Shown here: positions 14,078 through 22,400 of the stretch, in pieces
How positions within the stretch are numbered: position 1 is the stretch's first letter
Layout of the letters: every line of letters begins with the position of its first letter
Assembly (NCBI GenBank): GCA_003132405.1
Contig: PKXQ01000088.1
Coordinates: 1 to 34,405 of the forward strand
Origin: Acidobacteriaceae bacterium
GTDB lineage: Bacteria > Acidobacteriota > Terriglobia > Terriglobales > Acidobacteriaceae
Reading direction: 5' to 3'
DNA: 34,405 nt
Made by a program: the position numbers and the translations under genes
The notes under the pieces: generated by a model
Told to the model about the DNA's origin: nothing
What the model saw: only the letters and a program-made list of their open reading frames with translations
Database searches by the model: none

Positions 14078-16087
14078 CTATTTCAGACGCGTGCCTATGG
14101 GGACATCTTCTAGAAAGCCTGCCAGTACCGCTTTGCCGCCTTCGGGCGAGGCGGCCACGATCATGCCGTTCGATTCGAGGCCGCGCAGTTTGCGGGGAGC
14201 GAGGTTGGCCACGACTACGACTTTGCGGCCGATCAGCGTTTCTGGTGCATAGGACTCGGCGATGCCGGCTACAAGTTGGCGGACCTCCGTTCCTAGATCT
14301 ACTTCTAGGCGCAGCAGTTTGTCGGCGCCTTTTACACGCTCGGCGGTCTTTACTTGCGCTACGCGCAGTTCGACTTTCGCAAAATCGTCGATGCTGATTT
14401 TGCCGTCGGGAATTGCGGGGGCGGGCTTCGCTGCGGGTTTCGTCTCTGTCGAAGCTGCCATTGGCTGCTTTGCTTCGCTCGGCTGGACGGGCGAAACGCC
14501 CGTCACCACACTGGCTCCACTCTCTTCCATTTTCTGCATCCTCTCTACTGCGGATTTGTCGGCGCGGGGGAATACGGCTTGGACTTCACCCAACTTGGTG
14601 CCGAGGCGAAGTTGTCCCCACTGCAATTGTGTCAGGTCGAATTTCTTAATGTCCCCCAGGCCCATCTGGGACCAGATTTTCGCGGTGGCTTCGGGGATCA
14701 CGGGGTGGGCCAGGGCGGTGACGATGCGAAGGGCTTCGGCGCTGGTGTAGAGGACGGTGGCGAGGCGCGCGCGGCTTTCTTCGTCTTTCTTTTCGTCCAG
14801 CGACCAAGGCTCGTTTTCGACAATGTATTTGTCGACGGCGGCCACTAATCCCCATGCGGCTTCCAGCGCGCGCGAGAATTGATACTGATCGAAGAGAGCG
14901 GCGAAGTCGGCAATGACTTTTTTTGCGGCGTCGGCAATGGCGGCGTCAGCCGGGGTTTGCGCTGAGTGCGAGGGGTAGGGGACTTCTCCCCTGAAGTAGC
15001 GCGTGATCATGGTCAGGGTGCGGCTGGCGAGGTTGCCGAGGCCGTTGGCGAGGTCGGAGTTGTAGCGCTGGACCAGCGCATCGAAACTGAACGATCCGTC
15101 GCTTCCGAAGACGACTTCGCGCAGGAGAAAATATCGCAGCGCGTCGGCGCCGAGCACGTCGACGATGGTTTCGGCGCGGACGATGTTGCCGCGCGATTTC
15201 GACATTTTGCTTTCTTCGAAGAGCAGCCAGCCGTGGGCGGTGATGCCTTTGGGCAGGGGCAGTCCGGCGGCAAGAAGAAATGCGGGCCAGTAGACGCAGT
15301 GGAAGCGGACGATTTCTTTGCCGATCATGTGTACGTCGGCGGGCCAGTATTTTTCGTATTTGCTGGTATCGGCTGAGCCGTAGCCTAGGGCGGTGATGTA
15401 GTTGGCGAGCGCATCGAGCCAGACGTAGACGACGTGCTTCGGATCGTCGGGCACAGGGATGCCCCAGGAGAAGGTCGAGCGGCTGATGGAAAGGTCGCGC
15501 AGGCCTCCGCGGACGAAGGAGAGAACTTCGTTGCGGCGCGTCTCGGGGCGTATGAAATCGGGATGCTCAGTGTAGAGGCGGATGAGTTGATCCTGAAACG
15601 CCGAGAGCTTAAAGTAATAATTTTCTTCGTGGACGGTCTCGGTGGGGCGGCCGCAATCGGGGCAAGGGGCGCCGGGTTCGGCATCGACGTAGAGTTCGTC
15701 GGAGACGCAGTATTGGCCGGTGTAGGTTCCTTTGTAGATGTAGCCGTTGTCGCGAATTTTGCGCCACAACGCCTGCACGCCTTTTTTGTGCCGGTCGGAG
15801 GTGGTGCGGATGAAATCGTCTGGCGTCAGGCCCATGTGCTTCCAGAGGGCGCGGAACTGGGCGGAAACTTCATCGGCGAACTGCTGCGGCGTTTTGCCTG
15901 CGGCCTGAGCGGCGCGCTCGATTTTTTGTCCGTGCTCGTCGGTGCCGGTGAGGAACCAGGTGTCGTCTCCGAGCATGCGGTGACGGCGGGCGATGGTGTC
16001 GCAGGCGATGGTGGTGTAGGCGTGCCCGATGTGGGGGCGCGCGTTGACGTAGTAGATAGGGGTCGTGATGTAAAACTTCTTGGGCAT
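14078..16087 (-). CDS. metG: methionyl-tRNA synthetase with C-terminal tRNA-binding domain
   Basis: The 669-residue class I synthetase charges tRNA-Met. HIGH is at 19-22, the zinc-knuckle Cys are at 127, 142 and 145, and KMSKS is at 294-298 (ESKMSKSRGN). An anticodon-binding helical domain follows, then a low-complexity linker about 525-560 rich in Pro, Ala and Gln. A Trbp111/EMAP-like OB-fold domain fills the last 110 residues (KISIDDFAKVELRVAQVKTA, then GRKVVVVANLAPRKLRGLES). Length and order are normal for the bacterial MetG that carries this domain. It precedes tatD in the same direction. Confidence 0.96.
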   Translation of the reverse strand: MPKKFYITTPIYYVNARPHIGHAYTTIACDTIARRHRMLGDDTWFLTGTDEHGQKIERAAQAAGKTPQQFADEVSAQFRALWKHMGLTPDDFIRTTSDRHKKGVQALWRKIRDNGYIYKGTYTGQYCVSDELYVDAEPGAPCPDCGRPTETVHEENYYFKLSAFQDQLIRLYTEHPDFIRPETRRNEVLSFVRGGLRDLSISRSTFSWGIPVPDDPKHVVYVWLDALANYITALGYGSADTSKYEKYWPADVHMIGKEIVRFHCVYWPAFLLAAGLPLPKGITAHGWLLFEESKMSKSRGNIVRAETIVDVLGADALRYFLLREVVFGSDGSFSFDALVQRYNSDLANGLGNLASRTLTMITRYFRGEVPYPSHSAQTPADAAIADAAKKVIADFAALFDQYQFSRALEAAWGLVAAVDKYIVENEPWSLDEKKDEESRARLATVLYTSAEALRIVTALAHPVIPEATAKIWSQMGLGDIKKFDLTQLQWGQLRLGTKLGEVQAVFPRADKSAVERMQKMEESGASVVTGVSPVQPSEAKQPMAASTETKPAAKPAPAIPDGKISIDDFAKVELRVAQVKTAERVKGADKLLRLEVDLGTEVRQLVAGIAESYAPETLIGRKVVVVANLAPRKLRGLESNGMIVAASPEGGKAVLAGFLEDVPIGTRLK

Positions 16088-16304
16088 TCTGTCCTTGGAG
16101 TGAAATCTTACCTCAGCGGCTCAAGCCGCAATTCAAATAGGCCGCTTATCGCAGCGGTGAACCGCTGCCCCACCCAAAAGCTACGGCGGCGGCAATCCAG
16201 TGTTGTTGCGCTGCTCTGAATTGGCTGCGGCTGCGCCAGCAAAATCAAGTGCTCCGGGCCGCTTTCGAACAGCCTGATAGAAAAGAATATCCGAAGCTGT
16301 CAAT

Positions 16305-16781
16305 TTACGCGGCGTTGGTTGTGTTTGATTTGATGTCGTTCACATCGATTCCGATGTGCTGGAGGTGGTGCAACATGTGGGTGACGTAATCATCGAATAC
16401 GAATTCAAGCGTCATCGGTTGGGAAGCAGCTACGGTGAGCGTGTGGGACCAGGCGGAGTCGGGCACGGATTCGGCTGCGGCCAGCAATTGGCGATTGAGG
16501 GCCTGCCATACCTCGATCAAGTCTTTCCAGTCGCGGTGCTGATAGCGATTGATTGCTACCCAGCGATTTTGCTCGTAGCCGGGCATAGCTAGTTTGTCTT
16601 CGGATTGCACGCGAACGATTCGCTGATGATTGTTGGCGGCGGAATCAAGCAGGTGGCCTAGCTCTTCCTTGGGAGACCAAGCGGTTGTCGATGACTTGGT
16701 CTCGGCGTTGGTCTGCGAAATCTGTTCGAGGCGGGTGGGCACGCGCTCGACAAGATCGCGTAATAGATTAAGGGACGGCAT
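16305..16781 (-). CDS. DinB-superfamily protein (four-helix metal-binding)
   Basis: The 158-residue all-helical protein has the DinB/YfiT pattern: WSPKEELGHLLDSAANNHQR near residue 35 supplies the first His, and DDYVTHMLHHLQHIGID near the end supplies the others. DinB-fold proteins bind a divalent metal through a His triad; some are thiol-dependent transferases (bacillithiol or mycothiol). No specific reaction can be assigned. A second, more distant member of the fold is at 26807-27310. The gene lies about 120 bp downstream of larC, with an inverted repeat in the spacer. Confidence 0.82.
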   Translation of the reverse strand: MPSLNLLRDLVERVPTRLEQISQTNAETKSSTTAWSPKEELGHLLDSAANNHQRIVRVQSEDKLAMPGYEQNRWVAINRYQHRDWKDLIEVWQALNRQLLAAAESVPDSAWSHTLTVAASQPMTLEFVFDDYVTHMLHHLQHIGIDVNDIKSNTTNAA

Positions 16782-16817
16782 GGGGTTCAGCTCCTACTTT
16801 CGCGAAATGCGGACTTT

Positions 16818-16898
16818 AAAGGTCAGAGGTCGGAGGTCAGATTGCAGATTTAAAACCTGAATGTCAGGCACTTACCTTTGCAATCCAACCTCTGACAT
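16818..16898. repeat. imperfect inverted repeat between larC and the DinB-like gene
   Basis: The left arm, around 16818-16848 (AAAGGTCAGAGGTCGGAGGT, then CAGATTGCA), is mirrored around 16878-16906 (TGCAATCCAACCTCTGACAT, then CTAACCTT), with a loop of about 30 bases. The last bases of the right arm enter the end of larC. The same style of word repeat is seen at 12978-13036. Confidence 0.55.
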
Positions 16899-18230
16899 CT
16901 AACCTTGCTTTCTTGTGCTGGCGTAGGCTTGCATGGCTTCCTGGAGCACGTTTTTCAGGGGCACGTGATTGGTTTCCGCGAGCTTGCGGCAGTCTTCGAA
17001 TTCGGGCGCATAGTTAGAGATGCTGCCATTCATGTTTGCGATCTTAATTCGCACGGGGCCCCAGGTTGTGGCGACGGTTTCCCAGCGGCGGGAGAGGGTC
17101 TGGCGCTGCTCTTCGCGGTGGCGGACTCCGAGGGTGGTGGTCTCGGCGAAAATTAAATTGATCAGGTGATTGGCGTCTTCTGTTTTTGCGAGGACGGTTA
17201 GCAGGGCGCCGGGACGGTTTTTTTTCATTTGGATGGGCACGCTGAATACGTCGAGCGCGCCCTCGGCCAAAAGGCGCTCCATGGCGTAGGCGAGGACTTG
17301 CGGGTTGAGGTCGTCGAGGTTCGCTTCGAGGATGGTGATTGTCTCGTTTGCTGCGCTAGGGGCTGTACCCGGCAATTTGCTCGTGGAATCTGCCTGCACG
17401 GTTTCTCCGATCGTCAATCGCAGCAAGTTTGGATGATCGGGGAAATCTCTGGTTCCTGCGCCGTAACCCGCTTTCTCGATCTTCATGGCGGGAAAGGGTG
17501 CGAAGCGGCTGGCCAGCGTTTTCACTATTGCCGCACCGGTGGGGGTTACTAGTTCGACTTGCGGGCCGGAGGAATAGACGGGCGCGTTGCTTAGTAATTT
17601 CAGCGTGGCGGGGGCGGGGACGGGGAGGGTTCCGTGGACGCACTTGACGGTGCCGCCGCCTACGTTTAGCGGGGAACAGACCCATTCCTCGACGGCGAGA
17701 GATTCGGCGCCTGCGGCGGCGCAGACGATGTCTACCATGGCGTCGACGGCGCCTACTTCGTGGAAATGGACCTGGTGGATAGAGGTGTTGTGAATCTCGG
17801 CTTCGGCCTGGCCCAGGGCTTCGAAGATTTTGATCGCCGTTTGCTTGGCGCTGGCACTAATGGCTGCGTTTTGGATGATGCGGCGGATTGCGGGCAGGGT
17901 GCGACCGTGCTTTTCCCCATGATGAGGGTCGTGGGTGTGACTGTGAGCCTGGTCGTGACTGTGGGTGTGGCCGGAAGCATCGTCGTGCCGATGCTCTTGT
18001 TGGTGCGCGAAAATTTCGCGGGGTAGATCTTTTTCGCCGTTCGCGTAGACGTCGACTTTGGGTGCAGAAATTCCGCAGCGCATTACGCGCGAGATTTCTA
18101 GTCGGGCGCCGATGTTTAGTGCGGCTACTGTATCTTGCAGAATTTTCTCGGATACGCCGGCATCTACCAGGGCGCCTAGAAACATGTCACCGCTGATGCC
18201 GGAAAAACAATCGAGGTAGGCTATGCGCAT
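16899..18230 (-). CDS. larC: LarC-like nickel-pincer cofactor nickel insertion protein
   Basis: The 443-residue protein begins MRIAYLDCFSGISGDMFLGA, diagnostic for LarC. It contains HQVHFHEVGAVDAMVDIV, PLNVGGGTVKCVHGTLPVPAP and ELVTPTGAAIV. LarC inserts nickel into the pyridinium bis-thiocarboxylate cofactor used by lactate racemase-type enzymes, using CTP. Residues 76-108 carry 12 histidines (GHTHSHDQAHSHTHDPHH), a likely metal-storage or loading segment. It is one continuous reading frame, whereas some lactobacilli use a programmed frameshift between LarC1 and LarC2. No larA, larB or larE is nearby, so the client enzyme must be encoded elsewhere. Confidence 0.9.
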   Translation of the reverse strand: MRIAYLDCFSGISGDMFLGALVDAGVSEKILQDTVAALNIGARLEISRVMRCGISAPKVDVYANGEKDLPREIFAHQQEHRHDDASGHTHSHDQAHSHTHDPHHGEKHGRTLPAIRRIIQNAAISASAKQTAIKIFEALGQAEAEIHNTSIHQVHFHEVGAVDAMVDIVCAAAGAESLAVEEWVCSPLNVGGGTVKCVHGTLPVPAPATLKLLSNAPVYSSGPQVELVTPTGAAIVKTLASRFAPFPAMKIEKAGYGAGTRDFPDHPNLLRLTIGETVQADSTSKLPGTAPSAANETITILEANLDDLNPQVLAYAMERLLAEGALDVFSVPIQMKKNRPGALLTVLAKTEDANHLINLIFAETTTLGVRHREEQRQTLSRRWETVATTWGPVRIKIANMNGSISNYAPEFEDCRKLAETNHVPLKNVLQEAMQAYASTRKQG

Positions 18231-18237
18231 GGGGAGA

Positions 18238-18302
18238 TCGCTGTTCGTTCTTGGCTGTTCGCTTTTCGCTAGAAGTCAAAAGCCAAGAGCAAAAAGCGCC
18301 GT
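18238..18302. repeat. imperfect inverted repeat in larC-argS divergent spacer
   Basis: The left arm (TTCTTGGCTGTTCGCTTTTC) is partly mirrored by the right arm (AAAAGCCAAGAGCAAAAAGC). It lies between two divergently transcribed genes and may influence their promoters or be a repeat relic. Confidence 0.4.
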
Positions 18303-18366
18303 GCGTTCGAATTTTCATCATAGGTGCGGCTGGTATTGCCGTCAAACGCGGCGTATTTCGCGAGTT

Positions 18367-18375
18367 TGTTAGAAT
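18367..18375 (+). promoter_or_regulatory. extended -10 promoter of argS
   Basis: TGT followed by TAGAAT (18370-18375) fits an extended -10 element, with 5 of 6 matches to TATAAT. No good -35 is seen. Transcription would start near 18382, and AGAGGG lies just before the TTG start of argS. Confidence 0.45.
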
Positions 18376-18406
18376 CACTCTTTCTTCAATCATTTAGAGG
18401 GCATCC

Positions 18407-20416
18407 TTGTATCGATATCTGGAACGCCGGTTGGTCGAGCATTTGCGCGAGTTTCTAAAGCGCACTTACGGGCTCGAGGTCTCGAACACTGTCGTCGAGC
18501 AGCCGCCGAAAATTGAGTTTGGCGAATATGCGCTGCCGCTTGCTTTTGAGTTGGCGCGCAAGCTGCGTAAGGCTCCGCGCAAGATTGCGGAGGAGATTGT
18601 TGCCGGGATCGGTACGATTCCGGGCTTTGAAACGTTCGAGGTCGCTGGCGGGGGGTATATCAACGTTCGCGTGAAGCGAGCTGAGCTCGCCGGGGCGCTC
18701 ACTGCGGATGAATCGCCGGTTGAAGACATTCCTGCGGGTAAAGTTCTGGTTGAACATTCGAGTATTAATCCCAACAAAGCGGCACACATCGGGCACTTGC
18801 GCAATGCCATTCTTGGCGACACGTTTGTCCGGCTGCTGCGGTTTGCGGGCAGGGAAGTGGATGTGCAGAACTATATCGACAATACGGGCGTGCAGGTTGC
18901 CGACGTCGTGGTTGGCTTTCTGCATATAGAGCAGAAGTCGCGGGCGCAGATTGAGGCGCTGGCTGCAGCTCCGCGTTTCGATTATGTATGCTGGGATCTT
19001 TATGCGCGGGTCTCGCACTGGTATGAAGAGGACAAGGCGAACCCGCGGGCGCGGGCGGATACGCTGCGCGCGATTGAAGAAGGGAACAATGAGACGGCGG
19101 CGATTGCGGATTTGATTTCGGTTGCGGTGCTGAAACGGCATCTGGAGACGATGGATCGGCTGGATATTGAGTATGACTTCCTGCCGCGGGAGAGCGAGAT
19201 CCTGCATCTGCATTTTTGGGACGCGGCGTTTGGCAAGCTTAAGGAAGCGGGCGTGCTTACATACGAAGCCGTGGGTAAGAACGCGGGCTGCTGGGTTATG
19301 CCGCGGGCGGGGAGGGCAAAAACCTTAACCACGGGGGGCACTGAGGGCACAGGGGAAAACAGCATAGGGGAAAACATTGCCGAGGAAGATCAGAAGGTGA
19401 TTGTGCGCTCGAACGGTACGGTCGGTTATGTCGGCAAAGACATTGCTTATCACATGTGGAAGTTTGGGCTGCTGGGGCGCGATTTTGGATACCGAAAATT
19501 TTATCGCTATCCGAATGCGCACGAATGTTGGATCTCGACTACGGATGGAGAAAAAGATCATCCGCACTTTGGTGATGTGGCGGAGATTTATAACGTGATC
19601 GATGCGCGGCAGTCGGAGGCGCAGAACACGGTGATAGAGGCCTTGCGCGGGCTGGGGCATGACGAGGCGGCGGATCGGTATACGCATTTTTCTTATGAGA
19701 TGGTGGCGCTTACTCCGCGCTGCGCGGCTGAACTCGGCTACACGCTGAGCGAAGAAGATAAGGGGCGGGCGTGGATAGAGGTTTCGGGGCGCAAGGGGTT
19801 TGGGGTGAAGGCGGATGATCTTTTGGATGCGCTGATCGGCGCGGCTCGCAAAGAAGTGGATGCGCGGCACGCGGAGTTGAGCGATGCGGAGCGCGGCGGC
19901 ATTGCTGCGCAGATTGCGATTGGGGCGCTGCGCTACTTCATGCTGAAGTTTACTAAGCCTTCGGTGATCGCGTTTGATTTCAAAGAGGCGCTGAGCTTTG
20001 AGGGCGACACTGGGCCTTACGTCCAGTACGCAGCGGTGCGGGCGACTAACATTTTCCGTAAAGGCGGCCTGGACGTGGAAAGTTTTTCCCGCGAGGGCAC
20101 GGTTGGCGTCTCGGCGGAAGATTTTGATAAGTATCTTGGCGGCGCGGCGGGGGATGATATCTGGGAGCTATGGCTCGCGGCGGCCAAGACTTCTTACGTT
20201 GTGAGCCAGTGTATTGCTGCCACGGAGCCCGCTTATCTGGCGAAACATACATTTCAACTGGCGCAGCTTTTCAATACTTTTTATCACCGGTATCCGATTT
20301 TGAGCGAGACGGATGAGGGGCGGAAGAAGTTTTTGCTGACTACGGCTGCGGTGGTTCGACGCGAATTGAATCGCGCTCTTGGAGTGATGGGAATCACAGT
20401 TCCTCCGGTAATGTAG
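18407..20416 (+). CDS. argS: arginyl-tRNA synthetase
   Basis: The 669-residue class I synthetase charges tRNA-Arg. It has the N-terminal Arg-tRNA-synthetase domain (1-90), then NPNKAAHIGHLRNAILGDTF with HIGH at 127-130. GRKGFGVKADDL near 462 takes the place of the KMSKS loop, and a DALR anticodon domain with FNTFYHRYPIL occupies the C terminus. The start is TTG at 18407, preceded by AGAGGG. The protein is longer than many ArgS. About 20 residues at 304-324 (TLTTGGTEGTGENSIG region) are encoded by sequence that resembles the dispersed AACCACTAAGG-type repeat, an apparent in-frame insertion in the catalytic domain upstream of the KVIVRSNGTVGYVGKDIAYH segment. Confidence 0.95.
   Translation: MYRYLERRLVEHLREFLKRTYGLEVSNTVVEQPPKIEFGEYALPLAFELARKLRKAPRKIAEEIVAGIGTIPGFETFEVAGGGYINVRVKRAELAGALTADESPVEDIPAGKVLVEHSSINPNKAAHIGHLRNAILGDTFVRLLRFAGREVDVQNYIDNTGVQVADVVVGFLHIEQKSRAQIEALAAAPRFDYVCWDLYARVSHWYEEDKANPRARADTLRAIEEGNNETAAIADLISVAVLKRHLETMDRLDIEYDFLPRESEILHLHFWDAAFGKLKEAGVLTYEAVGKNAGCWVMPRAGRAKTLTTGGTEGTGENSIGENIAEEDQKVIVRSNGTVGYVGKDIAYHMWKFGLLGRDFGYRKFYRYPNAHECWISTTDGEKDHPHFGDVAEIYNVIDARQSEAQNTVIEALRGLGHDEAADRYTHFSYEMVALTPRCAAELGYTLSEEDKGRAWIEVSGRKGFGVKADDLLDALIGAARKEVDARHAELSDAERGGIAAQIAIGALRYFMLKFTKPSVIAFDFKEALSFEGDTGPYVQYAAVRATNIFRKGGLDVESFSREGTVGVSAEDFDKYLGGAAGDDIWELWLAAAKTSYVVSQCIAATEPAYLAKHTFQLAQLFNTFYHRYPILSETDEGRKKFLLTTAAVVRRELNRALGVMGITVPPVM
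19323..19356 (+). repeat. dispersed AACCACTAAGG-type repeat copy inside argS
   Basis: The sequence TTAACCACGGGGGGCACTGA followed by GGGCACAGGGG matches the intergenic repeats at 9492 and 33058 in layout. It is followed by a duplicated AGGGGAAAAC. The reading frame stays open through it. Confidence 0.55.
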
Positions 20417-20541
20417 CGCTGGGTAATGTGACGCTGGTTACTATTCTCCCGGTCTTCGACAACGCTTCCTGCAACTTCCGTGATCTACTGCGCATCCGTC
20501 TCATTAGGGATAGCGTAGAGATATTCCGTGGTGATTTTCCT

Positions 20542-20997
20542 ATGAAGAAGACTAAGAGCATTTTGGTGATTGCACTTTTAATTTTGGCGCTGGCGAGTTT
20601 GGGCGCGGCCGCGGCTTCGGCGAGTTCGCAGCCTATGCCGCGCACGTTGGCGAACTCCCGCTTCGTTTATGTGACCGCTTATGATGGGGATCAGTTCGAT
20701 TCTAACCTTTTGCCGGAGGACCGCGCCGCTATTGGGCGGGTTCAGGAAGCGATCCAGAAGTGGGGCAAACTCATTATTGTTTATCGGCCGCAGGAGGCCG
20801 ATGTGATTTTGGCGGTGCAGTCTCGTCCGTCGGAAGATGTGCTGGCGGTTTATGAGGCGCACAGCGGGGATTGGCGCAGCGGGCCTTCGTCGAGTTATCT
20901 CTGGCGGGTGATGGCGCGGGGAGGGTTGCAGAAGGGCGAAGCGCCGCTGGTTTCACAATTTGAGAAGGCTTGGGATGGGATTTTGCGGCCTCGCTGA
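20542..20997 (+). CDS. secreted protein of unknown function
   Basis: The protein is 151 residues from the ATG at 20542. A clear signal peptide (MKKTKSILVIALLILALASL, then GAAAASA) points to export. The mature part has FVYVTAYDGDQFDSNLLPED, IIVYRPQEADVILAVQSRPS, and YLWRVMARGGLQKGEAPLV. The alternating pattern suggests a small alpha/beta domain, but I recognise no family with known function. The reading frame is open upstream to a GTG at 20428; that extension lacks support, and the signal peptide sets the start. It follows argS by about 125 bp on the same strand. Confidence 0.7.
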   Translation: MKKTKSILVIALLILALASLGAAAASASSQPMPRTLANSRFVYVTAYDGDQFDSNLLPEDRAAIGRVQEAIQKWGKLIIVYRPQEADVILAVQSRPSEDVLAVYEAHSGDWRSGPSSSYLWRVMARGGLQKGEAPLVSQFEKAWDGILRPR

Positions 20998-21395
20998 CGT
21001 GGAGAGGCGCTAACCACCAATGGCACGAAGACGACTCACTAAGTACCGCTAGGGTGGTGCTTCTGACTTTGCAGATTGCCTTTTTAAGTGGGCAGAACGA
21101 CTGGACTGCCGATATTTGGTTGCTGACGAACGTCGCAGATATAAATCTTCCGCTGCCCGCACCGTATAAAATTTTTACGATTCATAGCGCGATTGCTGTG
21201 TCGGCGGTGGTTTCATTTCCCACAGCGATCGTGGAAGTGGTTGATATTGCACGGTTTGCGAATTTATTTCGGGAATTTGGATTGGCATCTGCCGTGCTTT
21301 AGTCAGAGTGGGTCCGATTAATAGACTTTTGCCTGGATCTGAAAACGGATTTCAAAATAAAAGCATCTATTTGGCCTAGGAGCCACGAAAAGCTT
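20998..21395 (+). other. 398-bp relatively AT-rich spacer without a confident gene
   Basis: This is the only stretch over 300 bases without a supported gene. It begins with an AACCAC-type repeat copy (21011-21043). An open frame of up to 110 residues (20970-21302) crosses it; from a GTG near 21055 it would give a short partly hydrophobic peptide, but there is no ribosome binding site or recognisable motif. Composition is visibly richer in A and T than the flanking genes. Confidence 0.4.
21011..21043 (+). repeat. dispersed AACCACTAAGG-type repeat, degenerate copy
   Basis: TAACCACCAATGGCACGAAG followed by ACGACTCACTAAG shares the AACCAC, GGCAC and CACTAAG words with the copies at 9492 and 33058. 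Confidence 0.45.
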
Positions 21396-22169
21396 ATGAA
21401 TCGCACAACAACATTGAGAATGAGATTGACCCTACTGCTGGCCGTTATCGCGGCCGCGTCTATCGGATGTACCACGAAGAATTATGTGCGGCAGCAAACC
21501 ACGCCGCTGATCAACAAGACGAACGAACTTGACGACATGACGGCGCAGAATTCCAAGGCGATCAGGGATGTTGACCAGCGCGCGCAAGCTGGAATTCAGG
21601 ATGTGCAGACTCGTGCGGCAGCGGCTGACCAGAAGGCTTTGACGGCGGGCAGCGATGCCGACAAGGCGCAAGTGGCGGCGAATACCGCGACGCAGCGCGT
21701 CGATATGCTGACCAACACGGTCGTCAATCTGGATAATTATCGGCCGGTGGTAGAGACGGCGGTGCATTTTGGCTTCGACAAAGACAATTTGACGAAGCAG
21801 GCGCGCGAGGCAATCGACCAACTGGCGACGAGCGTTGCCACCACCAAGGGATACATCATCACGGTAGAGGGCGCGACGGATTCGGTAGGCAGTTCGGAAT
21901 ATAACTATGAGCTGAGCCAGCGCCGGGCCAATGCGGTGATTCAGTATCTGGCGGCGGAGAAGAGCGTTCCGGCTTACAAGGTTTATCTGATCGGGCTGGG
22001 TAAGGATAAGCCGGTGGAGTCGAATAAGACGCCGGACGGGCGGGCGAAGAACCGCCGCGTGGATATACGCCTGATGACGAATACTGGCGCGGACAATGCC
22101 ACGCCGGCGCAAGCGCCGAGCAGCGGTAATACGACCCCTACGGCTAGCGCGGCTCCGCCATCGCTGTAA
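21396..22169 (+). CDS. OmpA/Pal-family outer-membrane lipoprotein
   Basis: The 257-residue protein has a lipoprotein signal ending AAASIGC (lipidated Cys at 25). A coiled region follows (about 35-110), rich in Ala, Asp and Gln with tropomyosin-like QNSKAIRDVDQRAQ. The OmpA peptidoglycan-binding domain is at about 118-228: VHFGFDKDNLT, ITVEGATDSVGSSEYNYELSQRRANAV, then GRAKNRRVDIRL. This domain binds diaminopimelate in peptidoglycan through the conserved Asp and Arg. The last 30 residues are a Pro/Ala/Ser-rich tail. The likely role is anchoring the outer membrane to the wall. A strong intrinsic terminator follows at 22206-22240. Confidence 0.88.
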   Translation: MNRTTTLRMRLTLLLAVIAAASIGCTTKNYVRQQTTPLINKTNELDDMTAQNSKAIRDVDQRAQAGIQDVQTRAAAADQKALTAGSDADKAQVAANTATQRVDMLTNTVVNLDNYRPVVETAVHFGFDKDNLTKQAREAIDQLATSVATTKGYIITVEGATDSVGSSEYNYELSQRRANAVIQYLAAEKSVPAYKVYLIGLGKDKPVESNKTPDGRAKNRRVDIRLMTNTGADNATPAQAPSSGNTTPTASAAPPSL

Positions 22170-22205
22170 TCTAAGTTTCCCCTCCTCCCCGGAGGACTTG
22201 CCAAA

Positions 22206-22240
22206 CAGGCCGTCCCGCTCGTGGGCGGCCTGATTTTTTT
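22206..22240 (+). terminator. intrinsic terminator of the OmpA/Pal gene
   Basis: CAGGCCG (22206-22212) pairs with CGGCCTG (22226-22232), extended inward by CCC-GGG with one bulged T. A run of seven T (22234-22240) follows directly. This is the clearest intrinsic terminator in the window. Confidence 0.88.
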
Positions 22241-22400
22241 GATTTGTTGCTCCCGTCATACCTGCCAATCCCGGTCACTCGGTTACAGGATTTACCCTAT
22301 TTCGCGACGCACTAAGAAGTGCTATCATTCGACCCCATTCTGCATTGAAGCCGTGTTGTCTTCATCCGCCCTTATCTAATGAAAAAGGGGGAGGCAAACC

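Noticed and set aside
15434..16219. 261-codon plus-strand frame opposite metG
   Set aside because: It is antisense to the MetG catalytic core and has no homology that I recognise.
20970..21302. 110-codon plus-strand open frame after the secreted orphan gene
   Set aside because: It overlaps the end of the previous gene, starts through a repeat copy, has no ribosome binding site and shows no motif. It is kept only as a remark on the spacer.
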